From Nitzschia sp. DOCU1 (Eukaryota; Bacillariophyta; Bacillariophyceae; Bacillariales; Bacillariaceae), in the NCBI GenBank assembly GCA_951394045.1, contig OX595985.1:5394001-5458000 (forward strand): a DNA stretch of 64,000 bases, read 5' to 3'. The position numbers were made by a program, and so were the translations under genes. Positions within the stretch are counted from its first letter, which is position 1. The number at the start of each line of letters is the position of its first letter. Under the pieces are notes generated by a model, which saw only the letters and a program-made list of their open reading frames with translations, had not been told where the DNA came from and searched no databases. Below, one piece after another: positions 1 through 10,928 of this stretch.

Positions 1-966
1 TCGAATCTTCCTGCGGCTAAGAGCATCGTTTTGTCCGGAGACTTCCTTCTTGTCGTCGTCGCCCTCGGACGCTTGAAGCAGCCATTTACTTGAAATTTGA
101 TGGTCGAAATTATCGATTCCTCGACGAATGCTGTATTGTCGGGATTTGATGGATGTCCGTGGTGCAACAAAGCACTCTCCCTGGCCAATACAGCCGGAAG
201 CGGTACCTTGGACAAGCGTCAGAAAAAGGCAAATCAAGAAAAGATCCCTCATTTTTTGACGATCAGGAGTGCCTTGTTTGTTGTACGTTCCACAAGACGA
301 CCAGAGAAATCAAGTGAAAGAATGCTTCTTCTGCCGAAGACACGAGCGATGAGACTTGATCTGGCTATGCAGCAACTAGAATGAAAGTAGGAGAAAATAT
401 TTGGGTGTTGTCAGGTGTCAAATCGAAGGCGATGATCCAATTGATACGTACATCAGAGATATGATGCCAGCAAAATGAGCATGACTGACTCATACGATCG
501 CGTCAGCCCTCCTTGAATGACAAAAGATCGCCAAGGCATTTTGATTAGCTCGATCAACTGTAGCGAGAGAAGTCGAACTAGTCGGCGCTACTACAATCGT
601 GGCCGACGACGGACAAACGGTCTGTTCTCCACCATGTATTCTCCCAGGTACTAGATTCGGTCTACTACCGGTAGTAGGATACTGCTCAGTTCTCTCGCTA
701 CAGAAGTAGTAGTAGAGAAGTGAATAGTCAAACGAACAACCATGTCTCCTTGATATTATTAGCTGCTCCTCCTCGAATTAGGCTCAAAGCGGACCTGTCG
801 CCGTTTATTGTGCGCTGGTGTATGAACTTGACTCGGAGCTGGGCTCAAGCTTGCAGCATTTTCGGAGGGAGTGGTGTAGGTGAACCATCTGGGCACTACA
901 TACAATGCACCATACATCACACACCCTACAGTAGGAAATGCCGTGGCTCTCTGCCTGGTGCCCAAC
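1..966. other. Left edge, no supported gene
   Basis: No frame here gives a recognisable protein. The longest plus-strand frame (97-384, 95 codons) contains a CPWC tetrad reminiscent of a redox motif, but the surrounding residues do not follow a glutaredoxin or thioredoxin pattern, so I do not call it. The stretch 550-720 holds inverted repeats listed separately. The rest probably includes the downstream flank of the RPB8 gene, which ends at the right border on the minus strand. Confidence 0.5.
558..703. repeat. 14-bp inverted repeat enclosing a 16-bp palindrome
   Basis: CTGTAGCGAGAGAA at 558-571 is exactly complementary to 690-703. Between the arms, CTACTACCGGTAGTAG at 662-677 is a perfect palindrome. 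The arms are 118 bp apart, so this could be the ends of a small MITE-like element or a cruciform-forming spacer. No target-site duplication was identified. Confidence 0.6.
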
Positions 967-1410
967 CTAATCCTTCTTCAGCAGCAGGAACAACCTCATA
1001 TCTGGCAAAATATTGGATAGGTGTCTTTGATCCCCCGTTAAGCGCATTAGAAGCCCCCCATAGCTAAATGCAATGACCATTGTTCCATCCTTCTTGTGTG
1101 AGATGTCAAAAACTCGCCCGTGCATAACATATTCATAATTGTCCGCAAGCGTTGGCTCGGTGCTGGGAGCGTATGAAAAGTGGTCGGCCGGACTGCCGTC
1201 CAAATGCAATGTCGATGCTAGCACCAAAGTAACTTTGTCTGCTTCCTTCAGAGAGTATATTTCACAGTTTATATCCAGCAATAAATCGCATTCGAATGTT
1301 GTGCCGACGGCTTGAATTCGATTAACTCGTTCAAACTTGTACCCATCGGGATTCAACGCTGTGACTTCAAAGATATCTTCGAAGAGGGTGACTTTCGACG
1401 ATGTCTCCAT
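967..1410 (-). CDS. RPB8: RNA polymerase I/II/III subunit RPB8 (RPABC3)
   Basis: Small subunit shared by all three nuclear RNA polymerases. The 147-residue frame is uninterrupted and close to the family's usual length of about 150. The N-terminus (LFEDIFEVTALNPDG, residues 9-23) and the C-terminal strand (SYGGLLMRLTGD, about 116-127) ending in a basic LLLKKD tail are characteristic RPB8 signatures, and the middle carries the LLLDIN strand and an acidic loop. The start is the ATG that puts METSSK directly before the conserved block. No intron is needed. The next gene upstream is on the same strand 418 bp away, too far to suggest co-transcription. Confidence 0.93.
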   Translation of the reverse strand: METSSKVTLFEDIFEVTALNPDGYKFERVNRIQAVGTTFECDLLLDINCEIYSLKEADKVTLVLASTLHLDGSPADHFSYAPSTEPTLADNYEYVMHGRVFDISHKKDGTMVIAFSYGGLLMRLTGDQRHLSNILPDMRLFLLLKKD

Positions 1411-1828
1411 TTTTGCGTCCAGCAGGTAGATAATAAGGAGATGACTGTGTGCCGTATATCGACGAGGCGACTAAATGATGACAGCAGGTGTAATTAAGAA
1501 GGGGCAACACAGGCTCATGCAGTCCATTGTTTTGTTGCGGGGGCATGGGTGGTGCTGCCGACCGATCGATTCCTTCCGATGGATGCGGGACACCTCTCCG
1601 GTCAGATCGTGTCGAGCGAGTCCTCGTCGTGGAGAAATAACCTGATAGTGTACTAAACTACCTGGTAAGTAAGTATAGTACATACATACCTTACCGGGTA
1701 AGTCTGCATCAGGAAAGAAATACGAAGCGATTTTCGCAACTACAAACATGACATTTGTCTCTATCACTTTCCTTTTTCTTTTTATAGAACGTGATCTGAT
1801 AATGATACTTCAACAAGATCTGGAGTCC
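1411..1828. other. Intergenic between RPB8 and ACT-domain gene
   Basis: No coding frame is supported. It should hold the RPB8 promoter and 5' UTR and the 3' flank of the next gene. A near-palindromic TACCTGGTAAGTAAG / TACCTTACCGGGTAAG pair lies around 1660-1705, but I cannot assign it a function. Confidence 0.5.
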
Positions 1829-2377
1829 CTACTCGTTACCCTGCCGCAGCCGTTCCAAAGCAACCATGGCCCTCTCGAAATCTTTCTCTTGTACAAAGAT
1901 ATGGTCTCGACTGAAGGCAGCGAACGGAAGGACACTTATTTTTTCGTCTGCCAACACTTTCGTAACAGCGTGCATAAATCCAATCAAGTTCGGATCCATG
2001 ACGACGTCAAATGTTATGAGCCGATAGGGAGACGGCCCTACTTCGATGTGTGGGCCCTCTAACTGGCTTTTCTGAGAGGTATGATCCTTCTCCGATATCA
2101 TCAAGGTAATTTCATCCTTGTCGTACAATAATCCGCGGAACAGAGTTTTTGAAGAGCAGGCTCCAATTACATTGGCGGCAATTCGCATCGATTCAACCGG
2201 CAGCTTTAGAAACGTGTAGTTTTCTTGGTCGGAGTAGAGCTCCCCTTGCTGGAGGGCGTCTTTGACGGTCTTGGCCATTTTTGCCTTAGCTGGGATATGG
2301 ATCAATCGGGTAGAACATTGTAGCGGCAACTTGGAGCTGAAAGGAATGAACCACCCCCCATCTTTGTTACTCGCCAA
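1829..2377 (-). CDS. ACT-domain protein (ACT_7 / COG3603-like)
   Basis: Small protein of the two-ACT-repeat type usually annotated as an amino-acid-binding ACT protein. The first half (about residues 54-95, containing LPVESM and FRGLLYDKDEITLMISEKD) matches the N-terminal repeat. The second half contains ITFDVVMDPNLIGFMHAVTKV, ADEKISVLPFAAFSRDHIFV and a final helix FERAMVALERLRQ, the ACT beta-alpha-beta pattern with the ligand-loop position after MDPN. The frame is 182 codons. A second in-frame ATG at codon 34 (MAKTVKDAL) would give a protein of about 149 residues, nearer the family length, so the first 33 residues may be untranslated or a targeting extension. The ligand cannot be told from sequence. 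Confidence 0.78.
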   Translation of the reverse strand: MASNKDGGWFIPFSSKLPLQCSTRLIHIPAKAKMAKTVKDALQQGELYSDQENYTFLKLPVESMRIAANVIGACSSKTLFRGLLYDKDEITLMISEKDHTSQKSQLEGPHIEVGPSPYRLITFDVVMDPNLIGFMHAVTKVLADEKISVLPFAAFSRDHIFVQEKDFERAMVALERLRQGNE

Positions 2378-2738
2378 CAGCGAGGGGGTGAGTCGAGTCG
2401 AAAGAGACCCAGATACGAAAGCGGCGGGCGCGAAGATCTTTTACTAGTTTTACTAGGCGCACCGCGCGTTCGTCGTCTCCCACATTGCGGACTCATTTGA
2501 CCTTATGAATCATTGCGAGACTTGAGTAACTCCTCGGTTCGGTTGCAGCACAATACAATGCTGCCATATGTGGGGTTGACAAGGACCATATACCATTTCA
2601 GCCATTCAAGGTCTTCCATGTTTCCCGTAGTGTACTAGGATCGAAATCTCAATGCAGTCCAAGTCTTTGCTTCTCGCCGCAAATCTATTACTTGAGACAG
2701 GTTATGGAAGCTATGATATGCGGTGCAAACGCAAATTG
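2378..2738. other. Intergenic before the SbcD-SbcC gene
   Basis: This 361-bp stretch separates two minus-strand genes. It should contain the promoter of the ACT-domain gene and the 3' UTR of the SbcD-SbcC gene. No further coding sequence or RNA gene was recognised. Confidence 0.5.
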
Positions 2739-5700
2739 CTACTCGGAAAGAAACCCATCGACTTTGACAAGGCTCGCGCTGTTTTCCTTCACGACTTCGT
2801 CTATGTGGTCGAATGCTTCATCCAACTCTTCAGCGGCGAGGTCCTGAAGAATTAGGACAACCGTCGACATGCCTTTGACGCCAAATCCTGTGACCACCTC
2901 AGCACCACTCGGTCGTAGCATTTTTCGGATCACATCACCAACCTTGGAGCGCCCAGATTGGTCCAAATGGGTCAAAGGCTCGTCCAGAACGCACATGGAT
3001 GGTCGGAATTTTCCTTTGCGAGCCACAATTTCTGCAAAGCCCAGAGTCACAGCGAGAGAGCATCTACGCCACTGTCCACCGGACAATGTCGCCAACGGTC
3101 GTTCCTTGAAAGTTCCATCTGCTCCAGCTACAAAGGCGGTTCTAGATATTCGATCGCCAGCGTCCAAGGATAGCTCAATCCTCTGCGCACCGTCGCTCAA
3201 GTCATCCAAATATGTTTGAGAACAAGCCTGGAGGACTTCTACGATGTTCTGGAGAACAAACGTTTGAACCCCTCGCTGACCGAATCGCTCTGCGAGCTTG
3301 TTCATAGTCCTCACGCGTATTCTCTCTTCCTCCATTTGGTAGCGCATTTCTTTCACACGACGCTCAACGTCTTTCAATTCCTCCCGAATGTCTGACAAGC
3401 TCCCCCGTGCATGCTGCACAGACGCTTTTTCGGTGTTGATGTTCGCAATCGCCATCTCGTGCTTCGCCAGCTCCTGGGAACGCCTAGCTGCGGATGCTAT
3501 TGTCTCGGAAATGCGATTGCGTTCATTACTGGTGTTCGCCAGGGTCTTTTCAAGTTCGCTGATCTGGTTATCCCACGACAACACAGAACTTTCGATTTCT
3601 GCCTCTATCGACACCACCTCGTCCTTCCGAGTTTTCAAGGCTTGCTGTCGATCTTCAAACTTCCCCAAGGCCAGATCGAGCTTCTCTTGTGCCTCATCGC
3701 GCCTTTCAATGGTTTGATTGATTTCGTTCATCAATTTTATCTCGAAATCTTCATGAGAGTGGCCACCTCCATCCCCATGAATCGGTTGGCCACATGTTGG
3801 ACACGCATTTGGTGCCGATATGTCAGCCAGATTCCCGGCACTAATGTCAATGGACCACTTTTGCTCCATGTTGTTAATCGCTTCCATCGTATTGTTTAGA
3901 TTCAATCTGGCACCAAACACAGACAGTTCTGAGTCTTGCAGAAGCCTCATCGCAGCATCATATGCATTGGACGCCGATTGCAATTTCGCTCGCAGTGGCT
4001 TCAAGGATGCTTCTGCCTGCAGCCGCATCTGCTTGTACTCCGTTTCCAGTCTTACGACCTCCGAACTTGCATTGCTGAACCGCACCTGCAGATCCTGGAT
4101 GTCATTTTCAGGTTCCGCATTGATTGATGCTGATGCTTTCTTAAATTCAGCTTCCAGGCGTCCGACAGTATTTTGCATTTGCTGGACGTTAGCCTCCGCT
4201 TGCTTTTTCTTCAGCGATATCCGATCCACATCCTGCGCTCGCATGGCAATCATCCCCTCGTATTCTGCGATGCGCCTGCCTGCTTCTTTTGATTTTGCTC
4301 TCGATCGCGAAGCCGCCGCCTGCCAAATTCCCAATGGAACCAGCAAGGACAGCTCTTCTTTCAACTTTGCATCCGTGGCTTCCAGCAACTCGTTCACGGC
4401 GTGTTGCCCGTGGAACATGGTCCGCGACAAAATGGGCCCGCTCACTCCCAAATGCTCCTCGATAAGCTCTTGTGTCTCTTTCGCAGACTGTGTTGTCAGT
4501 TCCACTCCGTTCAACTGAAAAAAGAGATTTGTTTTGGACAAAGTTTTGCTCCGGGAAATAGTAAAAGGAAGACCGTTCAAAGTTCCGTCAAGCGTGACAC
4601 GCGCTGTCTGTAATGGGGAGAGCGAGCAGATCTGAGAACCAGGACGGAAGTGATGATGATGCAATTCTACAATCTACCACCAGAGGTACCTTGGAATCGT
4701 CATGAACAACGTCTGACACTTTCCCATCCAGTGCACGTCGAGGATCCATGGACCCTGTCAGTGCCCACAAAGCAGCCATTGCTAGCGAGGTTTTCCCACT
4801 TCCATTGCTATCCGACCCAACATCGTTGTTGGTTCCCTTGAGTAAAACTAATCCTCGATTCAACAACGGATAAGTCACCTTTTCACGAAATGGGCCAAAA
4901 CCTTCCACGGAAACTTTTTCCAATGCAAGGTCGGTAACTTTTGTCGTCCGCGCCGTCTGGAATTCCTCGGACGCTTCCAGTTCATTGAGAATATCCAAAC
5001 CGGCTTCTAACAACCGTTGGGCAGACGCCTTGTCAAGGGTTTGGCGTTGATCCACTTCTTCCGTAAGGTACATTCGCCACGTGGACTCTGGTGTCATTTC
5101 TTCCAGCTTTTCGGCCTCACCGCCGACCAAAGAACTCCCCATGGCGTGTTCGGGAGACGTTTTGATTTCTCGAATCTCCACCATGACTCCTGCTGCTCGT
5201 AATTCTCGTATATGAGACTCTACCTTTGACGGTAAGGAATCCAATTCTGCCCGAGGAATCGAGGCAACGATGCGGTCTCCTGATCGTACTATTGCCAAGG
5301 ACTCTTCATCATACTCTTGGAGATGAAGATTGCAAAGTTCATCCCAGGAAGTCACTTTGAAGTGCCGCCTTCCAATATCCATGGGCACATATTCGATACT
5401 CTCCCAGTTCTTGTCTAATATCGCCAACGTTTTTGCCTGTTGCGCTTCTGCCAAGGAAGTTTCATAGGGCGAGCCCAGATATTCAATGCGGATATTGTCG
5501 CCCGCCTTGACAGTATGCGCCTTGTGAAAGTGACCCGAGTAAATGAGCTTGTGCACGGGAAAAGATGCCGGTGGGATTCCATTCAAGCTCACAATCAAAT
5601 CATTCATCAATGCCCCCGTAACATCAGCATGAACAAAGAGTGCCGATGCCTCTTGTGCCAAGGACGATTGTAACACGGATTCCATGGTGGCCACTTCTCG

Positions 5701-6645
5701 AATATGCGGCACGAATAATGCTTGTCGGAACTTGGTAGGGTGGGAAAAGATCAGTGGCCCCGCAATATTGCCAACTCGATAGGCATTTTCCAAGGGTGTC
5801 AAGCTATGACTATGCCCATTCAAGGATACTTGATCGTGATTGCCAGGAATCATGACCATGGGGACTTGCCAGTCCTGAAAGTGTCTCAAGACTGCATTCA
5901 AGCAATCCACCCTCAAAGTTCCACGATGATGCCAAAAATCACCCAAAAACAAGACGCCTGCATCTCGCTCGACCGCCAACTCATGAACTCGAGTAAGTAC
6001 TTGTAGACAAGTCTCCAATGATGCCGATGAACAATGTAGATCCGTAAAAACGACCCACGTTTCGTACTGAGAATGATGTTGAATTTGTTGTAGGAACTCT
6101 TGGTCTCTTGGATTGGTAATATTGCCCATGTCCAACAGAGCAGCGTCCAGATCGTATATTGTGGGAGGTGGGGGCGGAAATTCAGGCGACGTTCCAGCGT
6201 CGGGATGAACCATGGGACGCCCGGGATTGGGAGCCGAAAACATGCGAGGCAAGGTCGTCCTCGTCGTCACAGCAGATGACGATGTACTGACACTTCCCAA
6301 TTGCGTGGTACGACATTTAATAATCGACTCATTCGTAGCAAGGCGTACCGAGTACCACCCTCCTCCCCGCACTTCTTGAATGACGCCGTATTCCACGAGG
6401 TCATTGGTTTTAACAATGACTGACTCTCCCACCTTCCAGCTTGCCAAGAGTCGAACTTGCGAGTACACTTGCTGGGAACGCTTCGGAAAAAGCGAACGAG
6501 AGACCCAGCTGCATTGAACGCGACTAGAAGAGAGAAGCATCACGATCGCGGCTACCAATATCGAGCCAAGAATAGCTGGAATCTTTGTGGTGTTGGACGT
6601 CCTTGGATGAAGCATCGAGCTCGTCGTCGTCACACCGAAAGTCAA
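2739..6645 (-). CDS. SbcD/Mre11-like nuclease fused to SbcC/Rad50-like ATPase
   Basis: One gene of two exons (6645-4690, 4607-2739) encoding about 1,274 residues. Order: hydrophobic segment 22-38 followed by a basic Ser-rich stretch; SH3/Tudor-like patch 70-110; calcineurin-type phosphoesterase with TDLH (202), GDFWHH (236), PGNHD (270), FVHAD (339) and GHFH (371-374), the metal ligands of SbcD/Mre11. Then an ABC ATPase: Walker A NGSGKTS (614), coiled coil about 750-900, CPTC zinc hook (921-924), second coiled coil, LSGGQ signature (1160) and Walker B MCVLDEP (about 1190). Known biology: SbcCD and Mre11-Rad50 process DNA ends and hairpins, normally as two separate proteins. Here nuclease and ATPase are one chain. 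The N-terminus looks like a signal peptide plus transit region, so plastid targeting is possible, but this is inference. It is unlikely to be the nuclear Mre11-Rad50 pair. Confidence 0.88.
4608..4689 (-). other. Intron joining the two halves of the SbcD-SbcC gene
   Basis: An 82-bp intron with donor AAG|GTACCT and acceptor CATTACAG|ACA, phase 0. Splicing joins the residues DDSK to TARVTLDG, restoring the second strand of the ATPase head right after Walker A. Reading through the intron instead hits a stop at 4588-4590, while the downstream frame is open for over 600 codons. Both halves are otherwise uninterrupted, so splicing is much more likely than a frameshift. Confidence 0.85.
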
Positions 6646-7024
6646 ACACTTCTCGCATGTACCCGCCTTGCAAGTAGATAAAAGAATGAAAGATTATGTC
6701 GGCTGCTCTGGAGGCAAACCTCTCTCGCTAGATTGCAGGTATCATGGTGGATGGCGTTGTTTATGTGTGTGAGTTTGGATCTTTCGCTGGTTGATTGATT
6801 CGATTCAAAAGGAAAGGCGTGGAACATAGTTCCGTTAATTGACGGTTTCACGCCGGCTCGAACTGCCACCACCCAAAACTCGAAAAAAAGGATGACGCGA
6901 TCTTCGGCCCTCTCGTTGTATGTCACGTTTTATCGCATTCATTCGTTGTCATGATCCTCTACTAGTTGCAGTGGATTGCATTTGTGTCTCTCCATTTCTA
7001 CTAGAGTTATTCACAAGAAGCACC
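6646..7024. promoter_or_regulatory. Divergent promoter region, SbcD-SbcC and PHD-SET genes
   Basis: This 379-bp region lies between two genes transcribed away from each other, so both promoters must be here. No TATA-like or other element can be assigned with confidence. An in-frame upstream ATG for the plus-strand gene exists at 6920 but would add a hydrophobic 35-residue extension unexpected for a nuclear protein. Confidence 0.45.
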
Positions 7025-9385
7025 ATGCCACCTCAGGATGACATTGAGATGACTACAGGAGCAGCATGTACTGAAGCGCTTGAGCAGTCTCCACCAGAAA
7101 AGTCCATTGGCATTGACAATGACACCTCACAGCCGCTGCCGTCCACGCGACGACGGCGGCAAGGCAAGCGGAGCCACAATGACACCTCCCACGACGACGA
7201 CGACGACGACGACGAGTCTCGGGACTCGAAAAAGCAACACTTACAGGATGGCAATACGGAAAACTCCGAATCCAGGGCACACAAAAAGAAAAAGGCGAAA
7301 AGTACCGAAGCCGAAGATATGAACTGGGTGTGTGCCGAGTGCAAAGAGGCAGAATGCTTGATGGAACCCAGCGCCGACAAATTCTTGTTGTGCGACGGAG
7401 ATTGTCACCGCGTCTTTCATTATCCTTGTGCCGGCTTGTCTCAGATTCCTACAGAGGACGATTGGATCTGCAAAGATTGTAGTAAATCCTGTCATCCATG
7501 TGCCTTTTGTCAAGAGTACGGGAAAGATAACGTGGATGTTTTCGGCTGCCGCAAGGATCATTGTGGACTCTTCTTTCATGAATCTTGTCTAGCATTGAAT
7601 AATGTTCCTGTCAAAATGGTGGAGCGGCCGGTTAGTCGCAATGTCAGTCCGAGGAGTGTCGAAGAAGGTGCCATTAGTACTACTACTTGTATGGCTCCTT
7701 CCTTTGTGTGTCCGGCACATCATTGCTGGACATGCACTCAAGAAGATGCCCTCAACAAGGAAGCAGCAGAAGAGGCCAAGAAAAAAGAAGCCACCGGCAA
7801 AAAGAAGAAACGTGGCAAGAAAAAACAAACGAGCATTTATCAATGCAAGACAGAAAGTCGCCTCTATGTAAGATTACTTGCTGGAGTTGTGTTGTGTTGC
7901 ATTGTTCCAGACTAACAAACTTGCTGTGTTTGTCTATTCGAACATTAGCGCTGCTTGTATTGTCCTTGGGCGTACCATTTGACTTGTTTGCCTCCAACTA
8001 GTAAATTTCATGAGTTGGCCATTTTATGCCCGGAACATTCCATGACGCAAAAGCTTCCAGATCTAGACCTTTCCTCTTCCCTACAAAGCACCGTGGAGGA
8101 TAAGATTGATCGAACAATACAAAAACTGAGCGGACAAACAAGCGTTCGTCGGCGGCTGCTAAGTGGTCTGGCTGGTGGTCGAGGAGGGGCTTTGTCCAAT
8201 CCATTCTTTCCTGGACTGCGAGGTGATCGCATGATCGCACAGGAGCAGCCATTTAAGGACTTTCTGGCCAAGATTGATGAAGAAAACGAAATCTCAAACG
8301 AGGCCGACCTCACTAGCGTGGCTCTCGTAGGTGTTGCCGCTGCCAACGGTGTCCCCTTTTGCCTCCCCGCAGACGTCAAAACGGAGGTACACTCCAAACC
8401 ACCCACTTATACGCATATCCACGGTCTGAAGTACGATCCCAACAATCGGCCCAAGAAGATCCCTCCTGCCGGAGAGCAATGTCAGTGCGTTGGCACTTGT
8501 GGCGATGACTGCTTCAACCGCGTGACACTCGTAGAATGTTGTGGGGAAGGCCAGAGCTCCAACTGTGCGCTAGGTGCCGACAAGTGTGGCAACCGTGCCT
8601 TGGGGAAGCGCCAGTTTGTCAAGTGCAAGCCGAAACGCGAAAGTGGCAAGGGGTGGGGTCTCGTTACGCTCGAGGATGTCCCCAAAGGAAAGCTTGTGCA
8701 AGAATACGTGGGGGAAGTAATCAACGAAGCCGAAAAGGAAAAACGTCTCATTGAATGGAGCAAGGAGCATCCCAATGATCCCAACTTTTATGTCATGGGT
8801 CTCGGCAGTGGATGGTATGTCGATGCTCGGGAGTTCGCCAACATGAGCCGGTTCATCAATCACTCTTGTGATCCAAATTGTCAAGTAACCACTATCAACG
8901 TGAGAGGGTACAAACGCAACGGTATTTATGCACTGCGTGATATCAAGGCAGGGGAATTCCTGTGCTACGACTATCACTTTGATACGAAGCAGGCGGATAG
9001 ATTTCTCTGCCGTTGCGGAGCCAAGAATTGCCGAGGTACCATGCAAGGTGGAAGTGGCACCGATCCGAAAAAAGCGCTCAGCTGGAAAGAGGCCAAGGCG
9101 CGCTATGACAATGATGCCAAGCTTCTTGCAGAACTCAAAGAGAAACAAGTATCCTCCCAAGTAGCTTCGTTGGTTCCGGCAGCCGAACAACCGACCGAAT
9201 TTGTGGCAGCTGGGCCTCCCGAGAAGCATCGCGACGCTGCAGTTCGAAACGGCATCTTTCTTTGGCGTAATGCCGCCCGTGGGTCAGACTTTGTGGCTCG
9301 CAATTCGCGCATTGAAAGGCTTGAGACGACAACGTTATCCAAGGCAGACGAAGAAATGAAACGACGTGCGGCGTCGGCTATGTAG
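7025..9385 (+). CDS. PHD-finger SET-domain histone lysine methyltransferase
   Basis: Two exons (7025-7867, 7949-9385; 81-bp GT-AG intron, phase 0) give about 759 residues. Residues 40-95 are basic and acidic low complexity with an Asp run. A PHD finger starts WVCAEC (101) and ends CKDC (152); an extended second PHD follows (CHPCAFC, about 156-275); a third, partial PHD spans the exon junction (CLYCPWAYHLTC). An AWS cysteine cluster (about 457-495) precedes the SET domain (about 500-625) with GKGWGL, NHSCDPNC (585-592) and the catalytic-site CYDYHF, then post-SET CRCGAKNCRG. AWS-SET-post-SET with PHDs upstream is typical of the NSD/ASH1/SET2 group, so H3K36-type methylation is the best guess. 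The start at 7025 has an ACC context before ATG. Confidence 0.9.
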
Positions 9386-9683
9386 AATGCGTCGCATCGA
9401 GCAAAAAACTGTATATCCGGAATTCGATGTAGATCTCTCTACTAGAAATGGTATTGCGGAATTGACAGCTTACGGTACCGGGGGTACGTCGGATCGTCCT
9501 TCAAGGAAAAAGTTATATTACTAGATTAGAGATATTGTATTCGGGCTAATTATAGCACCCTTTCGAGATTCGTGGGTGGGTGACTAGATGATTGTTTTGC
9601 GATTAGATGTTGTATACTGTTTGGAGAAAAGTTGCAGCCCCGTTTGTGGATCAAAGACTGGGCAGTGATTTGATGTCATTTGC

Positions 9684-10928
9684 TTATTCTGAATCCGAGT
9701 CCATCAAGAGCGCAAACTTGTTTGCAGGAGGAGCCTTGGTCTGTGATGCAGCAGGTGCCGCGGCCGCAGCCTCGGTAGCTGCCTTGGCAGCAGCAGCTGC
9801 TGCCCTTTCCTCGGGAGATGTTTTATTCTGAGGCTGAGCCTGGCGACGAGGACCTCGCTTACCACCATTGTTTCCACTGTTATTCTCGCCCTTGCTGCCG
9901 CTAGCGCTGTTGCCACTTCCTCCTCCTCCTCGACCGCCCGCACGTCCAGCACCACGCCCATCACCGCGCCAATCACCTCGTCCACGTCCTCCTTGCGACG
10001 TCTGCCGCCGGTCGTTTTCGCCCTTGCGGTGACTGTTTCCATTGTTTCCCTTGTCCGGCTTACGTTTCTGTTCCCATGCCTGTGCGTCGCGTGCCTTAGC
10101 TCCACCAAAGATGTTCGACGAGGTCCCTTGCGCCTGCTTCTCTTCGTCAGTTTCCTTCTTTGTGCGCGGCGCCAACTTGAGAGTAGTTCGAACCGGCGGA
10201 GGGCCATCCGATTTGCTACCACCCTCATTGCGATTCCTGTTGTATTTACCACCGCGAAATTTGGAGCCATCCACGTTTCCCTCTCCCTGGCCTCGGCGTT
10301 GGTGCGCATCTCGTCGCTTGTTATGATTTCCATTGGCAGTATCCATCTGCACCTTGCGTCCAGCAATGGTACCCTCTTTGTCATTCAACTCCATGAGCGC
10401 TTTGAGCTGTTAAGCAATAACGGTGGAATGATCAATGGTGAGATAAACGTGTCCTTTGACATGTCACCCATCCGAGCTAGTGACCCAAATGTCGAGTCGC
10501 TTCGAGGTACAATGCAACAATTATATACACACCTGATCCAAAGTCTCTACTTCCAAATAACCGAATCCACGGTGCTTCCCGTCCCGACCAAAGGAAATCC
10601 GTGCACCCAAAATGTTGATTTCTTGCCCCAAGAAATCTGCAGTACACTTTGCCACTTCGGCTTTGAGTTCTTCAGGATCCTTCAATGAATACGCCAGGTT
10701 GCCGATAAAGGCCGTAAAAGGTGGCTTGTCAGGAAATTCATAAGTTCGCTCAGTAGGGGCCACAGGAGCTTCACCTTCTTCTCCTGCGACTGGATCGGCT
10801 GCCGCCCCGTCGACTTCCACATCTGCCGGTGGCGGGGGCGTTTCCTCTAGTTTCTGGGCTTCAAATTCCTCAGCAACATCGTCAATCGACTCTTCATCGG
10901 AAGAACAGTGATCCGCCCAGCTCTTCAT
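9684..10928 (-). CDS. RRM protein, eIF4B/eIF4H-like, with RGG tail
   Basis: Two exons (10928-10533, 10406-9684) separated by a 126-bp GT-AG intron, phase 0, giving about 372 residues. An acidic, Pro-rich N-terminus (1-65) precedes one RRM: the PPFTAFIGNL RNP2 strand (69-78) and HRGFGYLEV RNP1 strand (119-127). The last helix and strand of the RRM (LKALMELND, GRKVQM) come from exon 2, which supports the splice. The C-terminal 220 residues are Arg/Gly/Asn-rich with RGRGDWRGDGRG-type repeats, then an Ala-rich stretch. The PP(F/Y)TA(F/Y)xGNL start of the RRM is typical of translation factors eIF4B and eIF4H, which stimulate the eIF4A helicase. The exact orthology is not settled. It converges on the PHD-SET gene with 298 bp between stops. 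Confidence 0.82.

Noticed and set aside
720..1067. Plus-strand frame overlapping RPB8
   Set aside because: It overlaps the end of the RPB8 gene on the opposite strand and has no recognisable domain.
4588..4664. Frameshift splitting the SbcD-SbcC gene into two genes
   Set aside because: A consensus 82-bp phase-0 intron explains the break and restores the ATPase head; the second frame has no proper start in the conserved part.
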